Shown here: positions 1 through 7,953 of the stretch, one piece after another | Layout: every line of letters begins with the position of its first letter | How positions within the stretch are numbered: the stretch's first letter is position 1 | Assembly: GCA_022828145.1 (NCBI GenBank) | Contig: JAJEJA010000095.1 | Coordinates: 38,410 to 102,409, forward strand | DNA from: Candidatus Poribacteria bacterium | Lineage (GTDB): Bacteria; Poribacteria; WGA-4E; WGA-3G | Direction of reading: 5' to 3' | Length of the DNA: 64,000 bases | The notes under the pieces: model-generated | Seen by the model: the letters and a program-made list of their open reading frames with translations, nothing else | What the model was told of the DNA's origin: nothing | The model's database searches: none | Position numbers and translations under genes: made by a program

Positions 1-427
1 TTTCTTGGCATCTCCACCTGTTCTCATTCAACATATTAAACCTGTGTTAGCAAACCTTAGCAAACTATATCCACTGGGGATTATTTCAGATTCCGCATTG
101 ACACCAGGACGTTACGCGCGACAACTCATGGAACGTGACGATATTCTGCAATACTTTTCTGTCTTTACTTTTTCTGATGAAACAGCACATACAAAGCCTG
201 AAGTTATCCAATTTCATTCTACTTTGAAAAAATTAAACGCAAAACCTGCCGAAGCTGTGCACATCGGAGACATCGTTAGAACCGACATTGTAGGGGCAAA
301 AAATGCGGGGATGAAAGCAATACGGTTCGCGGGCATTAATAAGTCGGAAAGCAACGACACACTTAGTGATGCTGTCATAAATGATTATAGACAACTGGAA
401 AGCACTATCGCAGAACTTTCAAAATAA
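1..427 (+). CDS. HAD-superfamily hydrolase, C-terminal part (5' truncated by window edge)
   Basis: The frame is open to the first base of the window, so the gene starts outside it; the TTG at 5 is probably not the start. What remains fits the core of a haloacid-dehalogenase-fold phosphatase: motif II (GIISDS), a conserved lysine in HTKPE, and motif IV (HIGDIVRTDIVGAKNAG) with its acidic magnesium ligands. Motif I (DxD, the nucleophile) is not present and must lie upstream. Family members dephosphorylate small phosphorylated metabolites in the cytoplasm; the substrate cannot be told. The gene is followed by an intergenic palindromic repeat rather than a co-transcribed gene. Confidence 0.8.
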   Translation, partial: FLASPPVLIQHIKPVLANLSKLYPLGIISDSALTPGRYARQLMERDDILQYFSVFTFSDETAHTKPEVIQFHSTLKKLNAKPAEAVHIGDIVRTDIVGAKNAGMKAIRFAGINKSESNDTLSDAVINDYRQLESTIAELSK

Positions 428-477
428 GGCAAAACAACTTAAAAAGTTGGGCGACGCAAGTTAAAGGTCCTATATTG

Positions 478-631
478 AACGTGAGTTTGATAAATCGGAA
501 CAAATAACTTACGTAGGTTGGGTTGAGGCACGAAACCCAACATCTTGACCCATTATAGAGCACTACATGTTGGGTTTCGTGCCTCTACCCAACCTACAAT
601 GAATATTGTATTTAATTATCAAACTCACGTT
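478..631. repeat. Nested inverted-repeat element (MITE/REP-like)
   Basis: Outer arms at 478-493 (AACGTGAGTTTGATAA) and 616-631 are perfect 16-bp inverted copies. Inside them lie 30-bp arms at 513-542 (beginning GTAGGTTGGGTTGAGGCACG) and 568-597 with a single mismatch. The inner unit resembles the palindromic GTTGGGTTTCG...AACCCAAC repeats common in intergenic spaces of many environmental bacteria. It fills most of the gap between the HAD gene and the epimerase gene and has no coding content. It could fold into a long hairpin in RNA and act as a transcript end, but no U-tract follows. Confidence 0.7.
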
Positions 632-657
632 ATATTGATAGAGTGCTATGAAGAAAA

Positions 658-663
658 CGGAGG
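658..663 (+). promoter_or_regulatory. Ribosome binding site deciding a GTG start
   Basis: CGGAGG lies 5 nt before GTG at 669, whereas the in-frame ATG at 648 has no Shine-Dalgarno sequence. This favours the GTG as the real start of the following gene. Confidence 0.6.
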
Positions 664-668
664 AAAAA

Positions 669-1577
669 GTGAAAAAAATACTTGTCACAGGGGGAACCGG
701 TTTTATCGGGAAAAAAGTTTGTGATACCCTCCACAATAAAGATTATGATGTAAATGTAGTGTCCCGTAATCCTGAAAAAGCAAAAGCTGAATTAGGACAA
801 TTAGGAGAAATACACGGTTGGAATCCAGAAACAGAACAACTCCCCACAGAAGCTATATCGGATACAAATGCCGTAATTCATCTCGCAGGAGAAACGATCG
901 CAGGCAGGTGGAACAGTGAAAAAAAGCGAAGAATACGGGACAGTCGTGTCTTATCTACCCGAAACCTTGTTGAATCTTGTGCTAATGTTGAATCCAAACC
1001 GACAGCATTGATATGTGCATCAGCAATCGGATTATATGGAGACAGCGGAGACAATAGCTTTACTGAGGAAACACCTCCGGGTACAGATTACCTCGCTGAG
1101 GTTTGTAAAGAATGGGAAACTGAAGCATACAAGGCAAGTGAACTTGGAATACGGGTTGTAACTGTGCGAATCGGACTTGTCCTTGGTTTAGGTGGCGGCA
1201 TGCTGCAACAAGTTCTAACGCCATTTAGAATAGGAGTCGGGGGGAAACTCGGAAGTGGACAACAGTGGATGTCGTGGATTCATGTAGACGATGTTGTTGG
1301 AATCATATTACACGCATTGGAAAACGGTAGTATCAATGGTGCATTGAATGCGACAGCACCTGTGCCGGTAAGGAACATTGAGTTCACAAAAGCTCTCGGT
1401 TCAGTACTTCGTAAGCCAACTATGCTTCCAGTGCCCAACTTCGGACTAAAGTTAATGATGGGTGAGTTTGCAGATTTTGTGCTGTTGAGTCAGAAAGTCC
1501 TTCCTGAAAAAACAGAAGCAACCGGCTATGAATTTCAGTTTACAACGATTGATTCGGCTCTCTCTGATCTGCTATAA
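669..1577 (+). CDS. TIGR01777 family NAD-dependent epimerase/SDR39U1-like protein
   Basis: A 302-residue extended-SDR protein. The N-terminal Rossmann motif TGGTGFIGKKV binds NAD(P). The diagnostic family features follow: AGE near the active site, ASAIGLYGDSGD, and LAEVCKEWE. The C-terminal DUF1731-type region ends in a characteristic segment around PVPNFGLKLMMGEFADFVL. The length matches the family (about 300). Enzymatic activity of this family is unproven; some members are linked to cell division inhibition (SulA/YfcH names) without firm function. An upstream ATG at 648 would add seven lysine/glutamate-rich residues but has no ribosome binding site. It stands alone between two repeat-bearing gaps. 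Confidence 0.88.
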   Translation: MKKILVTGGTGFIGKKVCDTLHNKDYDVNVVSRNPEKAKAELGQLGEIHGWNPETEQLPTEAISDTNAVIHLAGETIAGRWNSEKKRRIRDSRVLSTRNLVESCANVESKPTALICASAIGLYGDSGDNSFTEETPPGTDYLAEVCKEWETEAYKASELGIRVVTVRIGLVLGLGGGMLQQVLTPFRIGVGGKLGSGQQWMSWIHVDDVVGIILHALENGSINGALNATAPVPVRNIEFTKALGSVLRKPTMLPVPNFGLKLMMGEFADFVLLSQKVLPEKTEATGYEFQFTTIDSALSDLL

Positions 1578-1674
1578 AGCAACATAAGACAACAGATGAT
1601 AGAAAACTGATTGCACTCGGCGGGTGAGGAATGATATACTTACACTCACACACCGTGAAGGTGTAATAGTAGAT

Positions 1675-1765
1675 AGTCCATTCTAATTGTTCGTGTAAAG
1701 GTCGCGATTCGGAGATCGCTCCTACCAATGGACTGCTTATGGTAGGAGGGAACTCCGATTCCCGA
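1675..1765. repeat. Compound inverted repeat in intergenic gap
   Basis: AGTCCATT (1675-1682) and AATGGACT (1727-1734) form one inverted pair. GGTCGCGATTCGGAGATCGC (starting 1700, continuing CTCCTAC) and GTAGGAGGGAACTCCGATTC (starting 1742) form a second, imperfect pair. A related unit, TTGCGATTAGGAAATCGCAC, begins at 57426, so this is a dispersed family. The 261-bp gap between stop 1577 and start 1839 holds nothing else recognisable. Confidence 0.55.
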
Positions 1766-1838
1766 CTATTGCTTATACCCACAAGTTTAGTCTGGATTAT
1801 TCAATAGATCTAAAGAGAAAATCAAGAGGAATTCATAG

Positions 1839-2600
1839 ATGCGATTAAGAGATAAAGTTGTATTGATAGGCGGAGCTGGCTCAAATATGAGCCGTGCATC
1901 AGCACTGCTTTTTGCTCAAGAAGGGGCAAAAGTAGCACTCGCCGCGCGGACAAACGAAAAGATGCAGGAAACAGCACAACGTATACGTGAAAACGGTGGA
2001 GATGTACTAACACACCAAACAGACTTAGCTGATGCATCACAAGTAGATTCTTTGATCAATGCTACAGTGGCTGAATTTGGTGGAATCGATTGCTTTATAC
2101 ACGCTGCAGGAGGGTTCTTCTCAACCGAACATGATATTACTGCAATGGATCCTGAATTCTGGGACGGTGCGTTAGAAAACAACCTGAGAACACTCTTCAA
2201 TCCTGTTCGGAAACTTGTCCCGATTTTAGAGAAACGTGGAGGCGGATGCATCATCACCATTTCAGCAGGGGCACGAGTACGTCAAGATGCAAATGCTGCT
2301 TATGCTGCAGCAAAAGCGGGTATGGTTGCTACTGCAAAGAATCTTGCGAAAGAACTGTATGAAAAGAACATCCGCGTCCATGCATTATGTCCAGGGATCA
2401 TCTGGGATCCGCTACCAGATGGAGAGATCGCTCCAGTTGCAGCACAATTAGAGAGATTAGGTAATCCAATTGACGTAGCATACGCTGCATTATGGTTGTG
2501 TTCAGATGAGGCTGCGTGGGTTACAGGTCTGGAATTGACGGTTGATGGTGGTGATGCGCTGTTCATTGACTCGCCAAGTCGACGAAAGGTCTTAATGTAA
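1839..2600 (+). CDS. Short-chain dehydrogenase/reductase
   Basis: A 253-residue classical SDR-fold protein. The cofactor loop is atypical (GGAGSNMS at residues 11-18 in place of TGxxxGIG) but followed by the usual helix. NN in ALENNLR, the catalytic serine in ISAG (about S142), Y155 and K159 in YAAAK, and CPGIIWD are all in place. The C-terminus ends with the typical VTGLELTVDGGD. A ribosome binding site AGAGGAA precedes the ATG. It probably oxidises or reduces a small alcohol/ketone with NAD(P); the substrate is unknown. It is convergent with the next gene, with only 10 bp between the stop codons. Confidence 0.9.
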   Translation: MRLRDKVVLIGGAGSNMSRASALLFAQEGAKVALAARTNEKMQETAQRIRENGGDVLTHQTDLADASQVDSLINATVAEFGGIDCFIHAAGGFFSTEHDITAMDPEFWDGALENNLRTLFNPVRKLVPILEKRGGGCIITISAGARVRQDANAAYAAAKAGMVATAKNLAKELYEKNIRVHALCPGIIWDPLPDGEIAPVAAQLERLGNPIDVAYAALWLCSDEAAWVTGLELTVDGGDALFIDSPSRRKVLM

Positions 2601-2610
2601 TTACTATCGG

Positions 2611-4248
2611 TCAGTGCACCCTGATGATCCGACGGCCTGTGAAAGTTTGACCAAACATATCAGTTGTCCTGACATATATAACATGCGTTCCTTTAGGAGT
2701 GTTCTCTGGAAGTTTAGCTTGCCAGATATGCGTTGATTTCGGCACACCGTAAAGTAGTCGTTTCCCCCTATCGGGTAGTTCGGTTTCTTCCTTCAACAGC
2801 AACTCCATTGAATCGCGTATTGCAGCATGTATTTTCCGCTCAATATGGTAATTCTCGTCCCTCTTTTTGAGATCTTGAAAGTACGGGTCCTTCTGCGGCA
2901 TATAGGTCATCGTTTGCCATTTCCCATCTGCACCAAGTCGGATTTCAACCTTTGACCTTTTTGTTCCGCCGAAGATATTAACGAGAACATCAGTTTTGGC
3001 AATTTCTGTTAGGGGAACTTCCCAAGGTGCCCAAATATTCATCTGATAATTTGCAGGACGCCGGGCAGCTTTAAACCGAATTGAATATTGATTCCCACTA
3101 AATGTGAATATTCCATATCCGTTCGGGGCACCATCCCGCATCGTTGTGTGTGGAATACCGATCTCATCAAGCGTTCCTTGCCACCAACTTCCTGAAGTGG
3201 TTGCATGGTTATGGTGATGATGTAGATCCTCTCCATGCCAACCGTGTTCCGCACCAAGGAAGTCATCCCTTTGTAAATGGGTATGTGCAGACAACGTTAA
3301 TGTGTTAGGTCGATCCTCAAGTAGTTTCATCAATTCCTTCACATTACGCATCTCGGTCAATGGAATGTGCATGGATACAACAACGAGCTGATCTTTCGGA
3401 ACCAGAGCAAGATCGTTCCGAATAAAAGTCAGTTGTCTATCCCCCAACTCACAGATATATGGGGGGTTATCCTCTTTTTCAGGTAGAAAAATCACATTGT
3501 CTATATTAATGAAATGAACAGGGCCCCAATCAAAGGAGTAGCACGTGGGTCCGTAAACTCTTTCATAAGTTTCGTCGGCGTAACGGTCATCTGAAACGAG
3601 ACGGTTCATATCATGATTACCATATACGTTGAACCACGGGATACCTATCGTAGCAATCACTTCATTAAGAGGTTGAAATAAGTTCAAATCGTCACCCACC
3701 AGATCGCCAAGACTGAGCCCGAAAACTGCATCTGTCCCGATAACCTCTTCAATAACATCGTGTGCTAACCACGCAATTTCACGCATATTACGGGGTTGTG
3801 TGTCCCCGAAGACGAGCACCTTGAAAGTATCAGATTCGTCCTGCACAGTAAGTGGAAAATCAATAGACTCAGGCAACGGACCGGTAGGTGCGACCCCTGG
3901 ATACTTTAATCCGGTCGGTGAACCCTGCGGTTTGTGAATGTAATAGAATCTTGGAAGTCGATTCTTGTCAACAGGTATCATAAATCCACGAGGTTTAATA
4001 ACAAAAACAATACTGTCTTCACTGACTGCAAGCGAGTATTTTCCATTAGCGTCTGTCTGCACTACATCTTGACCATTAGAGACACGAACGCCAGCCAATC
4101 CTTTCTCATTGTCATCCTTCATCTGATTACGATTAGAATCCAAAAATACAGTGCCAGATGCGGTTGAATTGTCTGCTACACCCTCTACAATCCAGCAAAA
4201 CGTGAGAATACCGATTAAAAATGAGATCTTCCATTGCTTGTAAATCAT
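2611..4248 (-). CDS. Secreted calcineurin-like metallophosphoesterase
   Basis: A 545-residue protein starting at the ATG at 4248, chosen because AAGGAG lies 7 nt before it; the upstream extension to 4356 has no such site. Residues 1-25 are a signal peptide (hydrophobic FLIGILTFCWIV). Residues 30-90 form an SdrD-B/carboxypeptidase-like beta domain (GTVFLDSNRN, TDANGKYSL). The metallophosphatase domain follows, with GDTQ (D149), GDLVGD (181-186), GNHD (210-213) and a later SAHTHLQ, i.e. the metal ligands of the family. The rest matches the C-terminal domain that accompanies this architecture. It likely hydrolyses a phosphate ester outside the cytoplasmic membrane; the substrate is unknown. Confidence 0.88.
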   Translation of the reverse strand: MIYKQWKISFLIGILTFCWIVEGVADNSTASGTVFLDSNRNQMKDDNEKGLAGVRVSNGQDVVQTDANGKYSLAVSEDSIVFVIKPRGFMIPVDKNRLPRFYYIHKPQGSPTGLKYPGVAPTGPLPESIDFPLTVQDESDTFKVLVFGDTQPRNMREIAWLAHDVIEEVIGTDAVFGLSLGDLVGDDLNLFQPLNEVIATIGIPWFNVYGNHDMNRLVSDDRYADETYERVYGPTCYSFDWGPVHFINIDNVIFLPEKEDNPPYICELGDRQLTFIRNDLALVPKDQLVVVSMHIPLTEMRNVKELMKLLEDRPNTLTLSAHTHLQRDDFLGAEHGWHGEDLHHHHNHATTSGSWWQGTLDEIGIPHTTMRDGAPNGYGIFTFSGNQYSIRFKAARRPANYQMNIWAPWEVPLTEIAKTDVLVNIFGGTKRSKVEIRLGADGKWQTMTYMPQKDPYFQDLKKRDENYHIERKIHAAIRDSMELLLKEETELPDRGKRLLYGVPKSTHIWQAKLPENTPKGTHVIYVRTTDMFGQTFTGRRIIRVH

Positions 4249-4556
4249 ACGATTCTCCTTAATAAGAACTTTATTCCAACCCCCACTCATGACGGAGTTC
4301 AACCATCGATTTATAAGTTGCCCCTTTGTTGTAAAAATTACCGAGCCAACTACCATTTTAACTGAATCTTGATCTGTTTTAGTCCCAATATGAACAATGC
4401 GACGATATTCAGCACGTTCTGATCCATTTTGATAAATGAGACGTTATTAATTTGACTTAGGTTGAAACCAGATGTTTTGGCATTGGTTGTTATGGCATGA
4501 TTTGAAAAATATAAAAAATGTAAATTGTATCTCTCTGAGATCCATACCAAAAAAGA
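4249..4556. other. Divergent intergenic region, no gene recognised
   Basis: Between the phosphoesterase start and the rpsB promoter. Short AT-rich open frames occur on both strands, but none has a ribosome binding site or recognisable protein. It presumably holds the promoter of the phosphoesterase gene. Confidence 0.4.
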
Positions 4557-4585
4557 TTGCATACACCTAAGAAACGTGTTATAAT
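4557..4585 (+). promoter_or_regulatory. Sigma-70-type promoter of rpsB operon
   Basis: TTGCAT (4557-4562), 17-bp spacer, TATAAT (4580-4585). It lies about 140 bp upstream of the rpsB start, so the transcript would carry a long 5' leader. Confidence 0.75.
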
Positions 4586-4607
4586 TACTATGATTTTATG
4601 CAAGAAA

Positions 4608-4680
4608 CACACCTCCAGATGTGCACGGCGGGTTCTCTCAAAATGTGAGGCTGTTGCAGATGTGAAGGAGGTGGACGCCT
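4608..4680 (+). promoter_or_regulatory. Structured 5' leader of rpsB mRNA (candidate S2 autoregulatory element)
   Basis: CACCTCC (4610-4616) can pair with GGAGGTG (4667-4673), enclosing about 50 nt. CAGATGTG is repeated directly at 4616-4623 and 4657-4664, and CTCA/TGAG (4637-4640 and 4646-4649) can form a small internal hairpin. In several bacteria rpsB-tsf is autoregulated by S2 through a leader structure; whether this is one is inference from position. Confidence 0.4.
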
Positions 4681-4727
4681 AAACCCAATAATGAGCATTA
4701 AGTCTCATACAAACCCAGGAGGTAATT

Positions 4728-5627
4728 TTGCCAGTTACAATGAAAGAACTCCTTGAATGTGGAGTTCATTTTGGACACCAAACCCGACGCTGGAACCCAA
4801 AGATGGCAGAATACATCTTTGCGGAGCGAAACGGTATATACATTATTGATTTACAGAAGACCCTAAGAATGTTGGAAACTGCAGTAGAGTTCGTACAAAC
4901 CGTTGCTGCACAAGGCGGTTCAGTGCTTTTTGTGGGAACAAAACGACAGTCACAGGAAGCAGTGTTAGAGGAAGCAATGCGTTGTAGTATGTTCTATGTT
5001 AATCACCGATGGTTAGGAGGTATGCTAACTAACTTTCAAACGATTAGACAGAGCATCAGTAAATTAGAGGAACTTGAAACTGAAGAAGAGAGCGGTGAAC
5101 TGGAAAAACGACCGAAGAAAGAGATTATCCGTTTAATGCGAGAGAAAGGGAAGTTGGCAAATAACCTGACTGGTATAAAAGAAATGTCAATTCTCCCTGC
5201 TGTTGTTATTGTTACAGACACTCGAAAAGAACACACAGCTATTGCAGAAGCAAACAAACTCGGTATTCCAATCATCGCGATAGTAGATACAAACTGTGAT
5301 CCCGACCCAATTGATTTACCCATCCCAGGGAACGATGACGCTATCCGGTCAATTCGCCTTATATGTTCTGTTCTCGCTGAAGCTGTTATTGAAGGACGTG
5401 GTGATGCGGTTGAAGGTGCAGAAGTTGAAGCAGGAGATGGAAAGTCGGCAGAGAGTCAGTTAGATAAGGTCGCTGAAGTGGAACGTCATGAACAGCAGAC
5501 TGCACAGATTCTGGATGTTGAACAACTTTCTGCTGAGCCAGAGACGATCGGTGATGGAGAACAACGACAAACGCGCCAACAACGTCCGAAGAAAAGACCT
5601 GGACGCCCACGACGCTCCCCACAGTAA
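4728..5627 (+). CDS. rpsB: 30S ribosomal protein S2
   Basis: Small-subunit ribosomal protein S2. It has the canonical opening [45 protein letters not shown] and the C-terminal [24 protein letters not shown]. The start is TTG at 4728, supported by CAGGAGGT four nt upstream and by the expected N-terminus. At 299 residues it is longer than usual (about 230-260). The extra C-terminal tail is first acidic, then ends in an arginine/lysine/proline-rich stretch ([10 protein letters not shown]) that could contact RNA. It is the first gene of a translation/envelope operon with tsf, frr and cdsA behind it, under a good promoter at 4557. Confidence 0.97.
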   Translation: MPVTMKELLECGVHFGHQTRRWNPKMAEYIFAERNGIYIIDLQKTLRMLETAVEFVQTVAAQGGSVLFVGTKRQSQEAVLEEAMRCSMFYVNHRWLGGMLTNFQTIRQSISKLEELETEEESGELEKRPKKEIIRLMREKGKLANNLTGIKEMSILPAVVIVTDTRKEHTAIAEANKLGIPIIAIVDTNCDPDPIDLPIPGNDDAIRSIRLICSVLAEAVIEGRGDAVEGAEVEAGDGKSAESQLDKVAEVERHEQQTAQILDVEQLSAEPETIGDGEQRQTRQQRPKKRPGRPRRSPQ

Positions 5628-5747
5628 TTCAATAGGTAAATCAATAACCAGTTTTATATCCTGCGGAGGCACAATGTAGGGTTCTAACTTCAAAATTCAC
5701 AAAGATTACTCATGTTAGCAATGTAAAGCACCTAAATTGGAGGAAAA

Positions 5748-6341
5748 ATGGCTATTACAGCAAAAATGGTCAGTGAACTGCGTTCGCGCACGGGGGCAGG
5801 GATTATGGATTGCAAAAAGGCATTGACTGAAACGGAAGGAGATGTTGATGCTGCAATTAAGAAACTTCGTGAGCAGGGCTTAAAAGCTTCTGAAGTAAAA
5901 GGCGGACGTGCAACTGAAGAGGGACTTATTATCTCATATATACATCCTGGAAATCGAGTCGGCACAATGGTGGAATTAAACTGCGAAACTGACTTCGTCG
6001 CAAGAACAGAACAATTCCAAAAATTAGCAACAGAGATTGCTATGCAAGTCGCTGCTGCAAAACCGAGATACGTCAACGAGGATGAGGTCCCCGCAGAAGA
6101 ACTTGATGCAGAAAAAACAATATTGAAGACACAAGCTCTACAGGAAGGAAAACCTGACCATATTGTTGATAAAATTGTTCAAGGACGGCTTTCTAAATTC
6201 TATTCGGAAGCATGTCTACTAAAACAACCTTACATTCGCGATGCCGATAAAACTATTGAAGACCTCGTCAAGGACGCAATTGCACAGCTTGGTGAGAATA
6301 TCGTAGTTAAGCGGTTTGTGCTTTATGTCCTCGGGCAGTAA
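5748..6341 (+). CDS. tsf: Elongation factor Ts
   Basis: Guanine-nucleotide exchange factor for EF-Tu. The N-terminal UBA-like domain and signature are clear (LRSRTGAGIMDCKKALTE), as is the second signature, ELNCETDFVART. At 197 residues it is the short form with a single reduced core subdomain, as in Thermus and many Gram-positives, rather than the 280-residue E. coli form. A strong site TTGGAGGA sits just before the ATG. It lies 120 bp after rpsB, the usual partner. Confidence 0.97.
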   Translation: MAITAKMVSELRSRTGAGIMDCKKALTETEGDVDAAIKKLREQGLKASEVKGGRATEEGLIISYIHPGNRVGTMVELNCETDFVARTEQFQKLATEIAMQVAAAKPRYVNEDEVPAEELDAEKTILKTQALQEGKPDHIVDKIVQGRLSKFYSEACLLKQPYIRDADKTIEDLVKDAIAQLGENIVVKRFVLYVLGQ

Positions 6342-6408
6342 AGTCTAATCTGGACACGACACCTTACATCGGAATCAGCGAAAACAGAAACAAAGAAAGG
6401 GAATTCAG

Positions 6409-6996
6409 ATGCAAGAAGTACTGAAAGATGCTGAATCACGAATGAAGAAATCGGTCGAATCAACAGCAAATAAGCTCTCACATGTACAGACAGGACGCGC
6501 GACAACTGCGTTGTTAGACCAAGTGACAGTAAACTATTACGGCAGCAAAACACCTTTGAATCAAGTCGGAACGATCACAACTCCCGAACCGCATCAACTC
6601 GTCATCCAACCTTGGGACAAGACATTGATTACTGAAATAGAAAAGGCAATTGCTCAATCTGATTTAGGACTTGCGACAAGTAATGATGGCAGTATTATTC
6701 GTATCCAAGTACCAGAATTGACAACTGAACGGAGAGTTGAACTCACTAAACTCGTTAAGAAATTAGCCGAGGAAGGACGAGTTGCCATAAGAAACATACG
6801 CAGGGACGCTAACGATGCTATTAAGAAACTTGAAGGTGGCGATGCAAGCTCAGGCAGTAGAAGAAGCAAAGGTAGAGGCGGCGATAAAAAATCTGGACGT
6901 ACCGATGTTGATCCTGTACAGAACCTAACGGATACTTATGTCAACAAAATCAATGATTTAGCCGATACCAAAGAAGCTGAACTTTTAGAGAAATAA
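6409..6996 (+). CDS. frr: Ribosome recycling factor
   Basis: Releases the 70S ribosome from mRNA after termination, together with EF-G. Family motifs are visible: HVQTGRATTALLDQVTVNYYGSKTPLNQ, ITTPEPHQLVIQPWD, LTTERRVELTKLVKKLAEEGRVAIRNIRRDAND and the closing helix. The protein is 195 residues against the usual 185. The excess is a glycine/serine/lysine/arginine-rich insertion of roughly 20 residues (about 145-168) in the loop between the long helices. The gene follows tsf directly, so pyrH, which normally separates them, is missing here. It is co-transcribed with cdsA, which begins 2 bp after its stop. Confidence 0.96.
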   Translation: MQEVLKDAESRMKKSVESTANKLSHVQTGRATTALLDQVTVNYYGSKTPLNQVGTITTPEPHQLVIQPWDKTLITEIEKAIAQSDLGLATSNDGSIIRIQVPELTTERRVELTKLVKKLAEEGRVAIRNIRRDANDAIKKLEGGDASSGSRRSKGRGGDKKSGRTDVDPVQNLTDTYVNKINDLADTKEAELLEK

Positions 6997-6998
6997 CC

Positions 6999-7841
6999 AT
7001 GTTTTGGCGGCGAGCTCTGAGTGCTGTTGTTCTGGCTCCCTTAGTCCTGTTGATCATCTATTTTGGCAGTCTGTTTTTCTTGTTTCTTATCTCTGTCGCT
7101 GTCATAATGATGCAAGTTGAATACTGCCGATTGACACAACACCTGAGTCAAAAACTAAATCCGATAAGTCCATCAATATTAACAGTAGCATTCTGCTTGT
7201 TTGCGTATTTCCTTCCAACACCTTCACACGGAGAAAACGCTTACGCCGAAACAGTTCTGTTGAGTTTCTTTGTTTTTATACCTATCTATGCATTCTGTAC
7301 AAGTGTATTTCGAGGAGAGGTAGCTGACGAACTACTCACTGTTGCACTAAAACTCACAGGAATACTTACAATCGGGTGGTTGTTTGGGTATTACTGTATA
7401 CTACTAAGAAATACTGACGAAGTAGGCATGCAACTGATCTTCTTACTTATAGGAACCGTTTGGATTGGTGATACGGGTGCTTACTTGATCGGACGCGCTG
7501 TAGGAAAACACAAACTGAGTACACCGATTAGTCCACGAAAGACGATTGAAGGAACTATCGCTGGATTGGTCGTCGGAACCTTGACCAGTATTGTTATTAG
7601 TTCAGTATTCCTACAAGGTACATTTACTGTTACACACGCAGCAATTATCGGATTTCTATTGAGTATCGTTGGACAGATCGGAGATCTGAGCATATCTCTT
7701 ATGAAACGGACTGCAGGTGTCAAAGACTCAGGGGATACTATCCCTGGACATGGAGGTTTACTGGATAGATGTGATAGTCTCATCTTCAGTGCACCAGTAC
7801 TCTATTTTTACTTTCTTGTTGTCACCAAATATCTGCAATAA
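6999..7841 (+). CDS. cdsA: Phosphatidate cytidylyltransferase
   Basis: Makes CDP-diacylglycerol from phosphatidate and CTP in the cytoplasmic membrane, the branch-point step of phospholipid synthesis. It is 280 residues long with about seven hydrophobic segments from the N-terminus on. The C-terminal signature is present: SPRKTIEGTIAGLVVG, then GDLSISLMKRTAGVKDSGD and PGHGGLLDRCDSL. The start lies 2 bp after the frr stop, indicating translational coupling. uppS, often just upstream, is absent. Confidence 0.95.
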   Translation: MFWRRALSAVVLAPLVLLIIYFGSLFFLFLISVAVIMMQVEYCRLTQHLSQKLNPISPSILTVAFCLFAYFLPTPSHGENAYAETVLLSFFVFIPIYAFCTSVFRGEVADELLTVALKLTGILTIGWLFGYYCILLRNTDEVGMQLIFLLIGTVWIGDTGAYLIGRAVGKHKLSTPISPRKTIEGTIAGLVVGTLTSIVISSVFLQGTFTVTHAAIIGFLLSIVGQIGDLSISLMKRTAGVKDSGDTIPGHGGLLDRCDSLIFSAPVLYFYFLVVTKYLQ

Positions 7842-7877
7842 GATCCGTGACAAATTACTTTCTAATTGCATTTAATA

Positions 7878-7936
7878 TAGTAGCAGGCACACGCCGTGTG
7901 CCATCCAAAATGCCAAAAACGCACAATGAATTGTGC
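7878..7936. repeat. Palindromic repeat family copy upstream of dxr
   Basis: GGCACAC (7886-7892), GCC loop, GTGTGCC (7896-7902), preceded by GTAGCA. A second small hairpin, GCACAA-TGAA-TTGTGC, follows at 7921-7936. The first unit recurs at 46778-46794 in the opposite orientation (GTAGTA, then GGCACAC-TCC-GTGTGCC), so it is a dispersed repeat rather than a gene-specific terminator. Confidence 0.6.
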
Positions 7937-7953
7937 AACTATAACAAACAGAC

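Noticed and set aside
2300..2566. Antisense ORFs within the SDR gene
   Set aside because: Shadow frames of a clear SDR coding sequence.
4350..4562. 70-codon minus-strand ORF upstream of the phosphoesterase
   Set aside because: AT-rich, no ribosome binding site or recognisable motif, and it overlaps the rpsB promoter.
4691..4756. Short ORF (ATG at 4691) overlapping the rpsB start
   Set aside because: The nearest ribosome binding site is 18 nt away and the frame runs into rpsB; no family resemblance.
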